Source: JBGSYJ01 sp041748075 (GTDB lineage Bacteria; Acidobacteriota; Thermoanaerobaculia; Gp7-AA8). From it: a stretch of 64,000 nt of DNA. Below are positions 40,737-50,619 of this stretch, piece by piece. Made by a program: the position numbers and the translations under genes. The notes under the pieces are model-generated. The model was not told the origin of the DNA. It did no database searches and was given only the letters and a program-made list of their open reading frames with translations. The DNA is taken from assembly GCA_041748075.1 (NCBI GenBank), contig JBGTDX010000123.1:4263-68262 (forward strand), read 5' to 3'. Numbering within the stretch: the stretch's first letter is position 1; each line of letters begins with the position of its first letter.

Positions 40737-43241
40737 TCCCGCCGATACCATGTTCGCGAACAGCCGATACGCCCCTTCGACTCCTGCAGGAAGCTGGCGG
40801 AACCAGGAGTATCCGGTGTAGATGTACACGCCCTTGCCATGACGGCCGACCAGCGTGCCGCCCTCCCGCGATTCATCGCCGGGATCTGATGAAGCCAGAA
40901 CCACGGTGTAGCGGGGATCCCACGTCGAGGCGAAGTAGAGGCCCCGCTCCTGAACCCATCCCTCGAAGTCCGATGTCGTGATGCGATTCGGCGCAGTCAA
41001 CAACTCGTGGGAAGGATCGAGGAGGCGGACCGGCGCCGTCTCGAGGGTGACACGCTCGCGGCCGATCGTCAGCGGCCACGGTCCGACGGATGCGCCGAGC
41101 GTGTTGTCCGCCGTGTTGTACTGAACGATATAGGTCCCGCCGTCCTCGACGTAGCTCATGAGGCGGTCATGGTGCCGCTTGAGCGCGTCCCGGGTGTTGT
41201 AGGCTCGGATTCCGCTGATGATCGTATCGAATCGCGACAGGTCGGCCGATGCCAGCTCTTCGTCGGTGATGAGGTGCACTGCATATCCCATCTGTGCCAG
41301 TGCGTCCGGAGTGTCGTCGCCCGATCCCATCACATAGCCGACGGTCGTCCCGCGCCTCTCGAGATCCGTGCGTACGACCACCATTTCAGCGAGGGGATAG
41401 AGCGTCTGCTCCGGTATGTGATCGTAGCGGATCGGCACGCGCGCGGAATCGTAGACCCCGCTGCTCGTCGTGATTTGAGCACCGAGCAACGCAGTGCCGG
41501 CCGGCTTCTGTGACGGCGAAACGTCGAACGTGATCACCGTCTCGTCACCCTTCTTCGCGAGGGCCACCGTCGCCGCCTCAGGACTCGACCTCCATCCCTC
41601 GGGAAGTCGCAGCCGCAATGTTCCTTCGAGCGCATCGATATTGCTTCGAACCGCGAGACGCACGAGCTTGCTCGATGGATCGGGGAACACGACGATCTTT
41701 TCGAGAAAGGTCATCGTGACCGGAGGAGCGATCTCGAAAGGGCGATATTGTTCTCCTTTGACCCTGTCGACCCAGCGGAATGCCGCGGGAATCGTGAAAG
41801 AGAGTCGCCGCTCGCCGGCTGTAATATGAATCGTGACGGGCAGTGAAGGCCTGCTCTCCGGCTCTCCGATCAGTGTGGGATCGCTCACGGGAAACAATCC
41901 CTCGCCGGGGCCGCCACCCAGGCCCTCTCGTTTCGACTCGAGCCAGTACGGGCCGCTGTATTTCAGCGCGTGCGGCAGCGAGACCGTCAGCTCCCGTTCC
42001 ACGGCTTCGTTGTTCGGCAGCGGAGCGGAAGCTGCAGCGCTCTCGACGCTGAACGGAAGATCAATGCCCTCGAGCCGCATTGGAAAGTTCGACCGATTCA
42101 CGAGCGAGACTTTCAACTTCACCGTTGATCCCGGGCTCGCGGAAGCTTCCGCGGTGACGGCATCCATCCAGAGCCCTGCCGCATCCCGGATCACCTCTCC
42201 GATCTCGTCCAGCTTGTGAAGAACCTCGGGTGTCTGCGGCAGCTCGAGCATCTCCTGTCGCGCGTCGAGAAGAATGGGAATGACGCCGGACGGGTTCGAG
42301 GGGTCGAAGCGCTCCGATGCGGAAGCCAGAAGCGCGCGAAGTTTCGCCGTGCCGGGAATCCTGTTCCACGTCAGGTCGATTCCACTGAACAGACTTTCAC
42401 CGGCGGGATCGCCGAGTTTCTGTTCGTAGTAATTGAGCAATCTTCCGCGCCGCTCGCCGGAGCCGAATCCCTGACTCTTGTGCATGCTGCGGCTTCTTGC
42501 GGCGAGCTCGGTATACGAGCTTCCGAGGAGCGGATTGTAAGTGCCCAGATCGATTGCAATGAGTTTAGGCGCATCCGGAGGCCGCTGGTCGAGCGCCGGA
42601 CGCCAGTTGTTCCAGAACAGACGCCGCGGTTGCCAGGGCTGAACCTGGGAGAGTTGTTCAGGAAATCGCGAGGGATCTCCAGCGGCACGGAACGCCTCCT
42701 CCGCGAGAGTCGCGGAGGATGTGTGTTGTCCATGACCGCCTGACCCGTCGGTTGGGAAACGCGTGACGATGACGTCGGGCCGGAGCTTCCGGATCACCAG
42801 AACGATGTCGGACAGCACGGCCTCGCGGCCCCAGATGGATTCCGTTTCCTCGGGTGATCTGCTGTAACCGAAGTCCACCGCCCTGGTGAAGAACTGCTCG
42901 GCTCCGTCGATGCGGCGAGCCTCGAGCAGCTCATGGGTTCGGATCACTCCCAGCACGTCGCCTTTTTCGGTGCCGATCAGGTTCTGTCCGCCGTCGCCCC
43001 GGGTGACCGAGAGGTACGCAGTGCGCACGAGCTTCTCGTTAGCGAGCCAGGCCAGCATCGCCGTGTTTTCGTCGTCGGGATGGGCCGCGACATAGAGCGC
43101 AGCCCCGACCACGCCGAGCCGCTCGATGGCCAGCTCGAGTTTCGCGGCGTCGGGCTGGTCGGCGGGTCTTGCGTGAAGGGACGGGACGCTCTGCGCAATA
43201 AGGCAGAGAGCGAGTGCGGCAATGACGGCGATCTGTCTCAC
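40728..43241 (-). CDS. Exported PIG-L family deacetylase, large form
   Basis: An 837-aa protein from a GTG that overlaps the stop of the MutS-like gene (GTGA). A signal peptide (MRQIAVIAALALCLIAQSVP) is followed by a PIG-L/LmbE domain (about 35-280) with the zinc motif AHPDDE at 53-58 and SGGHGQHTSS. The remaining ~550 residues contain beta-sandwich regions and a C-terminal part with DTIISGIRAYNTRDAL and VEDGGTYIVQYNT, resembling a glutamine-amidotransferase-like fold. Enzymes of this class deacetylate N-acetyl sugars. The final codons run into a heptamer array. Confidence 0.88.
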   Translation of the reverse strand: MRQIAVIAALALCLIAQSVPSLHARPADQPDAAKLELAIERLGVVGAALYVAAHPDDENTAMLAWLANEKLVRTAYLSVTRGDGGQNLIGTEKGDVLGVIRTHELLEARRIDGAEQFFTRAVDFGYSRSPEETESIWGREAVLSDIVLVIRKLRPDVIVTRFPTDGSGGHGQHTSSATLAEEAFRAAGDPSRFPEQLSQVQPWQPRRLFWNNWRPALDQRPPDAPKLIAIDLGTYNPLLGSSYTELAARSRSMHKSQGFGSGERRGRLLNYYEQKLGDPAGESLFSGIDLTWNRIPGTAKLRALLASASERFDPSNPSGVIPILLDARQEMLELPQTPEVLHKLDEIGEVIRDAAGLWMDAVTAEASASPGSTVKLKVSLVNRSNFPMRLEGIDLPFSVESAAASAPLPNNEAVERELTVSLPHALKYSGPYWLESKREGLGGGPGEGLFPVSDPTLIGEPESRPSLPVTIHITAGERRLSFTIPAAFRWVDRVKGEQYRPFEIAPPVTMTFLEKIVVFPDPSSKLVRLAVRSNIDALEGTLRLRLPEGWRSSPEAATVALAKKGDETVITFDVSPSQKPAGTALLGAQITTSSGVYDSARVPIRYDHIPEQTLYPLAEMVVVRTDLERRGTTVGYVMGSGDDTPDALAQMGYAVHLITDEELASADLSRFDTIISGIRAYNTRDALKRHHDRLMSYVEDGGTYIVQYNTADNTLGASVGPWPLTIGRERVTLETAPVRLLDPSHELLTAPNRITTSDFEGWVQERGLYFASTWDPRYTVVLASSDPGDESREGGTLVGRHGKGVYIYTGYSWFRQLPAGVEGAYRLFANMVSAGKN

Positions 43242-45097
43242 ACATCCAGCCCGACAGCCCGCATCAGTGCGAGCGCATTGCTCTTCTCGACGACTCCCGG
43301 ACGCATGCGGTAATCGAAGGCCATCCTGCCATCTTCCATGTGATCCTCAAAGTGAACATTCTCCGCATGAAGCTCCGGGTGCTCGGTGATTCGTGCGAGC
43401 GCTAGGTCATGAGTGGTGACCAGACCGACTGCGCCCAGCGCGATGAGGGAGCGGATCACGGCCTCCGCACCGATCCGGCGGTCATGAGAGTTCGTTCCAT
43501 GGAGGATTTCGTCGAGAAGGAACAGCAGCGGAACACTTCCTCGGGCGAGCTCTACGATCTGCTTCAGCCTGCTGATCTCGGCGTAGAAACGGGAGCTGCC
43601 CTCCTGCAGAGAATCATTGATCTGAATCGAGGCACCGATATGCATCGGCGAGACCGTCATGCTCTTTGCGCATACCGGCGCTCCTGCGAGAGCGAGCACC
43701 GTGTTCGTTCCGACGGTCCTCAGCATCGTGCTCTTTCCGGACATGTTCGAGCCGCTGATCAGCAGCAGGCGCGTTCGTTTGTCGAGCGCCAGATCGTTGT
43801 CGATCCGCCGGTCCTTCGGCAGCAGCGGATGTCCCAATGCAACGCCACGAACCTGAGGACCTTCGTCCGCGATGGTGGGGAATGGGTGGTCCGGATGCTC
43901 CCAGGAGAATGCGGCCAGTGATCCGAGCGCCTCGAATTCGGCGACCGCGTCGATCCATGTTGCGATGCTCGTTCCCGAGCCCGAGCGCCATCGTTCGATC
44001 GCAAACGCAAGCTGGGTCGTCCAGAGAAGCAGCGCTGCGAACGGAAAGAAGAATTGATTTCGTCGTGATTCCAGAAGATCGATCAGGCGGTTCAGGTGCG
44101 CGATACGTTTCGAGGGCGGCTCTCCTTCGGTATCCAGCCGCTGCCTCAGATTCATCAGCCGTGGGGAGGTGAATGTTTCCCGTTCCATTCTGGCGAGAAT
44201 CCTGGAGATCAGCGACAGGTCACCTCCGGCGCGATCGATACCCGCGACGACCTCATTCACCCGGCCGCTCAGCCGGTAGGCGAATCCCAGCTGTACGATC
44301 AGCATGACGAGAAACGGCAGAGAGCCTATATGCATCATCGGATGCCCGGCGAGGGTTGCGGCCAGTTCCGGATCCGAGAGCGCGATCAGTGCCCTCACGA
44401 CCGACGGAAATGCAAGGAGCAACGCGATTGAAGTGAGGGTCGCCAGTACGGGCGCAACGACCCTTTCCCATTGGCTGAATATTACGGGAGTCGAGCGCGC
44501 CCACTCCCTCAGTCGCGTGGAATTGAACTGGCTGTCGAGAGTCTGACCGAGAATCGCAAGGTCTTCGCGAAGGTCGAGCTTCGGCCGAAGCTCGGAGATT
44601 GCCTCCTGGCGCGAAAGGATCTCCTCTTTATCGGCAGCGTCCAGCAGCCACGACGCGAGTTTCTCTTCGCCTCCCGCCGTACCTGTGCTGCACAGAAGCT
44701 GGAAAAGCGATCCCTGACCGAGGATGTCCAGATCGCCCGCGTAGGGATGATGAGGGTCGCGGAAACGATCCCCCGTCGGTCCGGAGCCGGCCCACCGGTC
44801 TTCCAGTCGCGCCAGGCCCCGCTCGTAGAAGGACGCTGCCCGCTCATGACGCTCCCGCGCTGCGATCGCGCGATCATGAAGAATCACGAGCAGAACGAAG
44901 AGTCCTGCCGGAAGCGCTATCCACCATGCCGGGATCGTCCCCTCGACGAGGGCAATCCAGGCGACGACGACGCCTGCGATGAACATTGCGAGGCGTGTCT
45001 TCGAGATCCGGTTCTCGCGGACCGACAGGCTCCGCACCAGTTCGCGCCGTTGACGCGCACGGCCGGCATATTCTGCGGATGGGTTGTGAGATTCGAT
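43238..45097 (-). CDS. Membrane-anchored MutS-like ATPase
   Basis: A 619-aa MutS-family ATPase with hydrophobic segments. Two helices lie near the N-terminus (RLAMFIAGVVVAWIALVEG, WWIALPAGLFVLLVILH), a pair near residues 220-280, and one near 345. The ATPase end has Walker A SGSNMSGKST (about 445-455), Walker B LLFLLDEILHGTNS (about 517-530) and the TTHD loop. The mismatch-binding domain I is absent, so mismatch repair is unlikely. Start: GGAGG sits five bases before an ATC at 45097, and the added residues (SHNPSAEYAGRARQRREL) look like coding sequence. The nearest canonical start is a GTG at 45037 without a ribosome site. Confidence 0.82.
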   Translation of the reverse strand: MESHNPSAEYAGRARQRRELVRSLSVRENRISKTRLAMFIAGVVVAWIALVEGTIPAWWIALPAGLFVLLVILHDRAIAARERHERAASFYERGLARLEDRWAGSGPTGDRFRDPHHPYAGDLDILGQGSLFQLLCSTGTAGGEEKLASWLLDAADKEEILSRQEAISELRPKLDLREDLAILGQTLDSQFNSTRLREWARSTPVIFSQWERVVAPVLATLTSIALLLAFPSVVRALIALSDPELAATLAGHPMMHIGSLPFLVMLIVQLGFAYRLSGRVNEVVAGIDRAGGDLSLISRILARMERETFTSPRLMNLRQRLDTEGEPPSKRIAHLNRLIDLLESRRNQFFFPFAALLLWTTQLAFAIERWRSGSGTSIATWIDAVAEFEALGSLAAFSWEHPDHPFPTIADEGPQVRGVALGHPLLPKDRRIDNDLALDKRTRLLLISGSNMSGKSTMLRTVGTNTVLALAGAPVCAKSMTVSPMHIGASIQINDSLQEGSSRFYAEISRLKQIVELARGSVPLLFLLDEILHGTNSHDRRIGAEAVIRSLIALGAVGLVTTHDLALARITEHPELHAENVHFEDHMEDGRMAFDYRMRPGVVEKSNALALMRAVGLDV

Positions 45098-45181
45098 GAG
45101 TGCCTCCGGCTGGTAGCTACGCGCGGCATGATAATGTGAATTGTCGACCGAAACTTCCGACCCGACTCCTCACAATCCCAG

Positions 45182-46177
45182 ATGCGCGCTCCCACACGAC
45201 TTCTGCTCGCTCCCGGCAACCGGCTGTTCGTTTCCGATTCCGAAGAACATTCGATCTTCGAGCTCGCGCTCTCCGGAGACGGACTCAGAGGCAGAATCGT
45301 TCGAAGGTACGGGACGGGAGAGCCCGGTCTGACCGACGGCCCTGCCCCGATTGCCCGGTTCCACGATCCCAGGGGAATGTCGTACTGGCGGGGCACGATC
45401 TACGTCGCTGACAGCGGCAATCACGCGATCAGGGCGATCGATCTGCAGCGGGGCGAGGTGGGCACAGTCGCAGGCACGGGAGAGAAGGGGAGTGGAAGAA
45501 TCGTCGCGGGAGGACAGGCGCTTTTCACACCGATGCGCTCTCCGCGGGCGGTCTGGGCGGATGGAGACGTGTTGCTCATTGCGCTGGCTGGATCTCACCA
45601 GATCGGCATACTGATGGACGAGTCGGTTGTCGGTCCTTTCGCAGGTAATGGACAGCGCGAGGTCGTGGATGGTCCGCGCGGCCTGGCGAGTTTCATTCAA
45701 CCGTACGATCTGTCCTCCGGGCTCGATTACCTTTTCGTCGCGGACCGCCAGTCCCACACGATCCGCGCTGTTTCGCTCGAGGGAGAGCCAATGGTCAGCA
45801 CTCTGGTCGGCCAGCCGGAACCGGGAGATCTCGACGGCGTGAGCGATGGCGTTCGTCTGCACGACCCTTCCGCTATCGTCTTTCACCAGGGCGTGATCTA
45901 CATCAGTGACAGCAGCAACAACCGCATCAAGCGTCTCGACCCATCGACGGGGAGTTGCGAGTCCCTGATCGGCAACGGGCATGCCGGATTCGCCGATGGT
46001 GCATTCGCAACCAGTGAGTTCCATGCGCCGGAAGGCTTGAGCATCGAAAGCGGTCTTCTGTACATCGCGGATGTCAGGAACCGCGCGGTGAGGGTCGCGA
46101 ACCTGAAGAGTGAGACCGTCCATACGTTTCAGTTCGAGGACGCGCACGAATCGGAGCCGGCTTTCGACGGCTCGTGA
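45182..46177 (+). CDS. NHL-repeat beta-propeller protein
   Basis: A 331-aa protein made almost wholly of NHL repeats: RGTIYVADSGNHAIRAID, DYLFVADRQSHTIRAVSLEG, GVIYISDSSNNRIKRLD and LLYIADVRNRAVRVANL, each about 50-60 residues apart, giving a propeller of roughly six blades. Loops repeat a (P/G)LTDG and GFADGAFATSEFHAPEG pattern. No signal peptide or thioredoxin domain is present, unlike NHL-thioredoxin fusions. It may be a scaffold for protein or RNA binding. It is divergent from the MutS-like operon. Confidence 0.85.
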   Translation: MRAPTRLLLAPGNRLFVSDSEEHSIFELALSGDGLRGRIVRRYGTGEPGLTDGPAPIARFHDPRGMSYWRGTIYVADSGNHAIRAIDLQRGEVGTVAGTGEKGSGRIVAGGQALFTPMRSPRAVWADGDVLLIALAGSHQIGILMDESVVGPFAGNGQREVVDGPRGLASFIQPYDLSSGLDYLFVADRQSHTIRAVSLEGEPMVSTLVGQPEPGDLDGVSDGVRLHDPSAIVFHQGVIYISDSSNNRIKRLDPSTGSCESLIGNGHAGFADGAFATSEFHAPEGLSIESGLLYIADVRNRAVRVANLKSETVHTFQFEDAHESEPAFDGS

Positions 46178-46230
46178 CGAGACGAGATGCCGGACCTCTC
46201 CTTTCATCACATTCCCGGTACCATGTCCCG

Positions 46231-48516
46231 ATGCAGAACAGCCGGCTCTTTGCGATCGCACTCGTACTTCTCGCCCTGATCCTGTTTCTGACGGCACGCC
46301 GCTACGACAGCCCGAAGGCGCGTCCCGGCGACGTATCTCTCGAAGAGTTTTCGGCCGAGCGTGCACGACCCATCCTGGGAGAGTTGATCGAGGAAGACGT
46401 TCCCCATCCGGTCGGCAGTCCCGAAAACGCCATCGTGCGAGACCGGATCCTCGAGCGCCTGCGCAGGATGGGATACGAGCCGCATGTTCAGACCGCATTC
46501 GACTGCGCACATCACGGCGGATGTGCGCAGGTCGACAACATCGTGGCGCGGCTCGAAGGGTTGGAGAAGGGTCGCGCCGTTCTGCTCTCGGTTCACTATG
46601 ACTCCGTATGGGCTGGCCCCGGCGCGTCCGATGATCTGATGGGAGTGGCTGCGACTCTCGAGATCGCCCGGCTCCTGAAAGCCTCAGCGCCGCTGCGCCA
46701 TGATGTGATCTTCCTCATCAACGACGGCGAAGAAGCAGGCCTCCACGGGGCGAGAGCATTTGCAGAGAAACACTCGTGGGCCGGCGAAGTCGCGGCAGTT
46801 GTCAACGTGGAAGCCCGCGGCACGAGCGGCGCGAGCCTGATGTTCGAGACGAATGTTGGGAATCGGAAGATGATCTCGCTGGCATCAAGCGCTCTGGCGC
46901 GTCCGACGACCAACTCCATCTACTACACGATCTACACACTGCTTCCGAACGATACGGATTTCACAGTCTACAAAGCGCACGGATGGCCCGGCGTGAACTT
47001 CGCGATCGTCGGCGATGCGGCGCGATACCATACGCCGGCCGACAACTTCGCGCTCGCGAGTCCCGGATCGCTCCAGCATCACGGAGACAATGCGCTGGAA
47101 ATGGTGCGCGCCCTGGCGAGCTCGGATCTCGAGCTCCGCTCGATTAGCGACGCGGTCTTTTTCGACTTCCTTACGCTTTTCATCGTCCGCTGGCCCGCTT
47201 CCTGGACGCTGATGCTCGCAATCCTCGCGGCACTGGCCGTGGTCGCCGCGGCGGGAATGCGCATCCGACAGGGGACCATGAGGCTCGTCGATGTCCTTTG
47301 GGGAATTGCAGGATTCTTCGGCGTCGTCATCGGAAGCGGTCTGGTTGCGTACCTCCTGCATAAGCTCCTGATGGCGGTGGATGTTTATCCGACTACATGG
47401 GTCGCGATTCCAGGGCCGAGCCTCGTGGTGTTCTGGACGATCCCGTTTGGGGCCGTAGCCCTCTGTGGAATGCTGTTGCGCACGCGGAATCTCCAGGGTC
47501 TCTGGGCGGGTACCTGGATCCTCTGGGCATCGCTTTCGATAGCCGTCGCCGCGATGTATCCAGGCATGAGTTATCTATTTGTCGTACCGGCGCTAATCGC
47601 CGGAGTTACAGCGGTCATCACCGCAGCCCGGAAGAGCGCCTCCGGGTTTCCGGCTGCCTCGCTGCTGGGTTCTCTGAGCGCGGGCATTCTGATGTTCCCC
47701 GTCGTCTGGCTTCTGTATGACGGAATGGGTACGCCGATTCTGCCCGCGCTGGCAGCCCTGATCGCCGTCTTTGCAACGACTCTGGTCCCTCTCGTGGCCT
47801 CAGCGCATCCACTCCATCTGCGCGTGGTCGGTGGAGCGTCGATTCTCGTCATTCTGATCGGAGCGGTCGCGGCGTGGGCAGTGCCGAAGGCCACTCCGGA
47901 CAATCCCGCGCCGCTGTCCTACACGCTCTATCACGATGAAGATGCGGACCGGAGCCGCTGGGTGATCAGTCGCGATGCCCGCAGCCTGCCGGAGGCGCTG
48001 ACAAATCTCGGATTTCGTGTGACCGCCGATCCGGCTTATCCGTGGGATCCCGATGGGAGGCCTTACGTTCTGGAAGAGAAGCCGTCTCCAATTCCCGCTG
48101 CACCTGAGATATTGATCGCGGCTCGCCGCGAAACGGAGGACGGACACGCGATCCGATTTCGCCTGCGCTCCGCGCGAGGCGCGCCGCGGGCGGGTGTATT
48201 CGTTCCTGTAGCGCGTGCTCTTTCTGCGACGGTTCACGGTTCGCCGGTCCCGCCCCGTCCCTCAGACCGTTCGCCGCTCCGAGGACAGTGGCGAAGCTAC
48301 CTCGTCACGACGATGCCGCCCGAGGGAATCGAGATGGAGATCGTGTTTAGCGGGAAGGAACCAGTAGATGCATTCGTATGGGATGCCATGCCGCTGAGCG
48401 CGCAGGAGGGAGAGGTGATGCTTCGGGCGCGTCCATCGACCCATGTGCCGATCGGGGCAGGCGACAGGACGATTGTTTCGGCGAAGGTGACGATGGGGTT
48501 GACGAATGACGAATGA
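46231..48516 (+). CDS. M28 family membrane metallopeptidase
   Basis: A 761-aa peptidase. An N-terminal helix (RLFAIALVLLALILFL) is followed by an M28 domain (about 60-310) with the two-zinc ligands in SVHYDSVWAGPGASDD (His/Asp), NDGEEAGLHGARAF (Glu pair), the EARG aspartate/glutamate strand and YHTPADN (His). The second half has about eight membrane helices (330-600), then a beta domain, the layout of ER metallopeptidase 1 (Fxna-like) proteins. It would cleave peptides at the outer face of the inner membrane. The last residues (TNDE) and stop are encoded by a heptamer array that begins at 48501. Confidence 0.9.
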   Translation: MQNSRLFAIALVLLALILFLTARRYDSPKARPGDVSLEEFSAERARPILGELIEEDVPHPVGSPENAIVRDRILERLRRMGYEPHVQTAFDCAHHGGCAQVDNIVARLEGLEKGRAVLLSVHYDSVWAGPGASDDLMGVAATLEIARLLKASAPLRHDVIFLINDGEEAGLHGARAFAEKHSWAGEVAAVVNVEARGTSGASLMFETNVGNRKMISLASSALARPTTNSIYYTIYTLLPNDTDFTVYKAHGWPGVNFAIVGDAARYHTPADNFALASPGSLQHHGDNALEMVRALASSDLELRSISDAVFFDFLTLFIVRWPASWTLMLAILAALAVVAAAGMRIRQGTMRLVDVLWGIAGFFGVVIGSGLVAYLLHKLLMAVDVYPTTWVAIPGPSLVVFWTIPFGAVALCGMLLRTRNLQGLWAGTWILWASLSIAVAAMYPGMSYLFVVPALIAGVTAVITAARKSASGFPAASLLGSLSAGILMFPVVWLLYDGMGTPILPALAALIAVFATTLVPLVASAHPLHLRVVGGASILVILIGAVAAWAVPKATPDNPAPLSYTLYHDEDADRSRWVISRDARSLPEALTNLGFRVTADPAYPWDPDGRPYVLEEKPSPIPAAPEILIAARRETEDGHAIRFRLRSARGAPRAGVFVPVARALSATVHGSPVPPRPSDRSPLRGQWRSYLVTTMPPEGIEMEIVFSGKEPVDAFVWDAMPLSAQEGEVMLRARPSTHVPIGAGDRTIVSAKVTMGLTNDE

Positions 48517-48584
48517 CGAGTGACGAATGACGAATGACGAATGACGAATGACGAATGACGAATGACGAATGACGAATGACGAAT
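48501..48584. repeat. GACGAAT heptamer array, twelve units
   Basis: Twelve units with one variant (GACGAGT). Same heptamer as at 34.6-34.8 kb, but here in one orientation only. The M28 peptidase gene runs into it and stops in its second to third unit. Confidence 0.95.
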
Positions 48585-48608
48585 CGAATGAAGGGTGCTG
48601 CGGTTGTT

Positions 48609-48664
48609 ACGCCCCTCACCCCTGCCTCACCCCTGCCCCTCTCCCGCTGCGGCGGGGAGAGGGG
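48609..48664. repeat. C/G-rich palindromic repeat
   Basis: CCCCTCACCCCTGCCTCACC leads into CCCCTCTCCC (48636-48645), which pairs with GGGGAGAGGGG (48654-48664). It lies between the convergent M28 and M2 peptidase genes, after the heptamer array; nothing else is in this gap. Confidence 0.75.
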
Positions 48665-48684
48665 TTCGGCTTGCTGCTCCTACT

Positions 48685-50574
48685 TCACCAGCCGCACGTC
48701 CTTCCGGCATTCTGCTGATCCAGCCAGGTCTTGAGCGGAGCGTAATAGTCGATGATCGCGGTGGCGTCCATCTCACGCTTGCCGGTCGCGGCCTCGAGAG
48801 CATCCGGCCATGGCCGGCTCACACCCATCTCGAGCAGATTGGCCAGCTTCGCGCCCGCTTCCCTGTTGCCGTAGATCGTGCAGCGGTTCAACGGACCGGT
48901 CTGGCCGGCGGCCTCGCAGAGTGAACGGTGGAACTGATACTGGAGAATCCGGGCGAGGAAGTATCGCGTATACGGCGTGTTTCCGGGGATGTGGTATTTC
49001 GCGCCCGGGTCGAAATCCTGCTCGTCGCGCGTGACAGGTGCCGCGACTCCCTGATACTTCTCGCGAAGTTCCCACCAGGCACGGTTGTAGTCGCCTGGCG
49101 AGACTTCGCCCGAGAACACCTTCCAGCGCCACTGGTCCACCAGCAGTCCGAAGGGAAGGAACGAGACTCCTTCGAGCGCATCCTTCATCAGCAGCCCAAG
49201 GTCTTTCGATGGGTCGGGCACCTCGGAGATCATCCCGATCTGCCTGAGGTACGGGGGAGTGACCGAAAGCGCGATCGTGTCTCCGATGGCTTCATGAAAC
49301 CCATCGTTGGCACTGTTGCGGTAGAGGTAAGAATGTTTGTTGTACGCCCGCTGGTAGAAGCTGTGTCCCAGCTCGTGATGGATCGTTCGGAAATCTTCCG
49401 CGGTCGGTTCGATACACATCTTGATGCGGAGATCGTCCACCTCATCGAGATTCCACGCACTGGCGTGACAGACCACTTCACGGTCTTGAGGCTTGGTGAA
49501 GAGCGAGCGCTCCCAGAAAGTCGCTGGAAGAGGTTCGAATCCGAGCGATGTGAAGAAGTTCTCAGCGATCTTCGTCATCTCTCGCGCGTCGGTCTTTCTG
49601 TTCTTCAGGATCTCGGTCAGGTCGTATCCCGGATCGGCGGCGGGCGGCGCCACGAGATCGTAGATATTGCTCCAGTCCTGCGCCCAGATGTTTCCGAGGA
49701 GATTGGCGGGTATCGGTCCATTCGGAGGCACGACCGAAGCTCCATACTCCTCGGTCAGTTTTGCGCGGACGTAGCAGTGGAGTGAGTCGTAGAGCGGCTT
49801 GACCTGTCCCCAGAGGCGATCGAGCTCGGCGGCAAATTCATCCGGCGGCATGTCGTACTTCGAACGCCACATCGCACCGGTATCGCTGTAGCCGAGCTCG
49901 CGCGCTCCTTCATTGGAGAGCTCCACGAAGCGCTGGTAATCCTTCCGCATGGGTGGCGAGATCGTCCGCCAGCCGATCCAGACCTCTTCGAGTCGTTTCG
50001 GATCGCGGCTCTCGGCAAAGATTTTCGTGATTTCACCAATGTCGAGGCAGGCGTCGCCGGTTGCGCCGGGCGGACAGTACTTGCCCTCCCCATACGTCGC
50101 TTCCATGCGCGCCATGATCTGGCTCAGTTCCCTGGACTTGGCCGGATCGCCAGGGGCAGGCGCGGTGAGCGCGAGCTTGAGCAGGTCGAGTTTCCTGCGC
50201 GTGTCGTACGGAAGCTCGACGTCGTCGAATTGCGACGCTTCCTTTGCGAGCTCGACGCCGGCAGATACCCATCGTTCGCTTGCCGCAGCCGCGAGAATCT
50301 GGGTGTCGTACGTAATGAAATTCGCCTGAACCCACGCCGCGTGGTTCGCGGCGATTCCGAGCTCGAGAAGCCTCGCTTCCGCCTGGTCGACGAACCGCGC
50401 CGCATCCTCGGCCGAGGGGGCTGTGGGCGGCGGCGCCTCGGCGACCGGCGCCATCTGGGGACTCGTTGATATGGCGCTACCCGCCGGGTCAGCCGTAACG
50501 CATCCGGACGCGAAAAGCGCCGTAGCCGCCAGGACGAGCGCCGTTAAGTTGAGACTTCGACTGAGTCTACTCAT
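48685..50574 (-). CDS. M2 family peptidyl-dipeptidase lipoprotein (ACE-like)
   Basis: A 629-aa homologue of angiotensin-converting enzyme. The lipobox FASGC (about residue 25) marks a lipoprotein. The zinc site is HHELGHSF (about 398-405), with the third ligand in GFHEAIGDT about 24 residues later, exactly as in M2 enzymes. It removes dipeptides from peptide C-termini, probably outside the inner membrane or at the cell surface. Family length is about 600 aa. A second peptidase gene lies 45 bases upstream on the same strand, so the two are probably co-transcribed. Confidence 0.92.
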   Translation of the reverse strand: MSRLSRSLNLTALVLAATALFASGCVTADPAGSAISTSPQMAPVAEAPPPTAPSAEDAARFVDQAEARLLELGIAANHAAWVQANFITYDTQILAAAASERWVSAGVELAKEASQFDDVELPYDTRRKLDLLKLALTAPAPGDPAKSRELSQIMARMEATYGEGKYCPPGATGDACLDIGEITKIFAESRDPKRLEEVWIGWRTISPPMRKDYQRFVELSNEGARELGYSDTGAMWRSKYDMPPDEFAAELDRLWGQVKPLYDSLHCYVRAKLTEEYGASVVPPNGPIPANLLGNIWAQDWSNIYDLVAPPAADPGYDLTEILKNRKTDAREMTKIAENFFTSLGFEPLPATFWERSLFTKPQDREVVCHASAWNLDEVDDLRIKMCIEPTAEDFRTIHHELGHSFYQRAYNKHSYLYRNSANDGFHEAIGDTIALSVTPPYLRQIGMISEVPDPSKDLGLLMKDALEGVSFLPFGLLVDQWRWKVFSGEVSPGDYNRAWWELREKYQGVAAPVTRDEQDFDPGAKYHIPGNTPYTRYFLARILQYQFHRSLCEAAGQTGPLNRCTIYGNREAGAKLANLLEMGVSRPWPDALEAATGKREMDATAIIDYYAPLKTWLDQQNAGRTCGW

Positions 50575-50619
50575 TGTCCCTCCTCCGTAGAGAATTCCAG
50601 TTGCGTTGTGTAGACGTCA

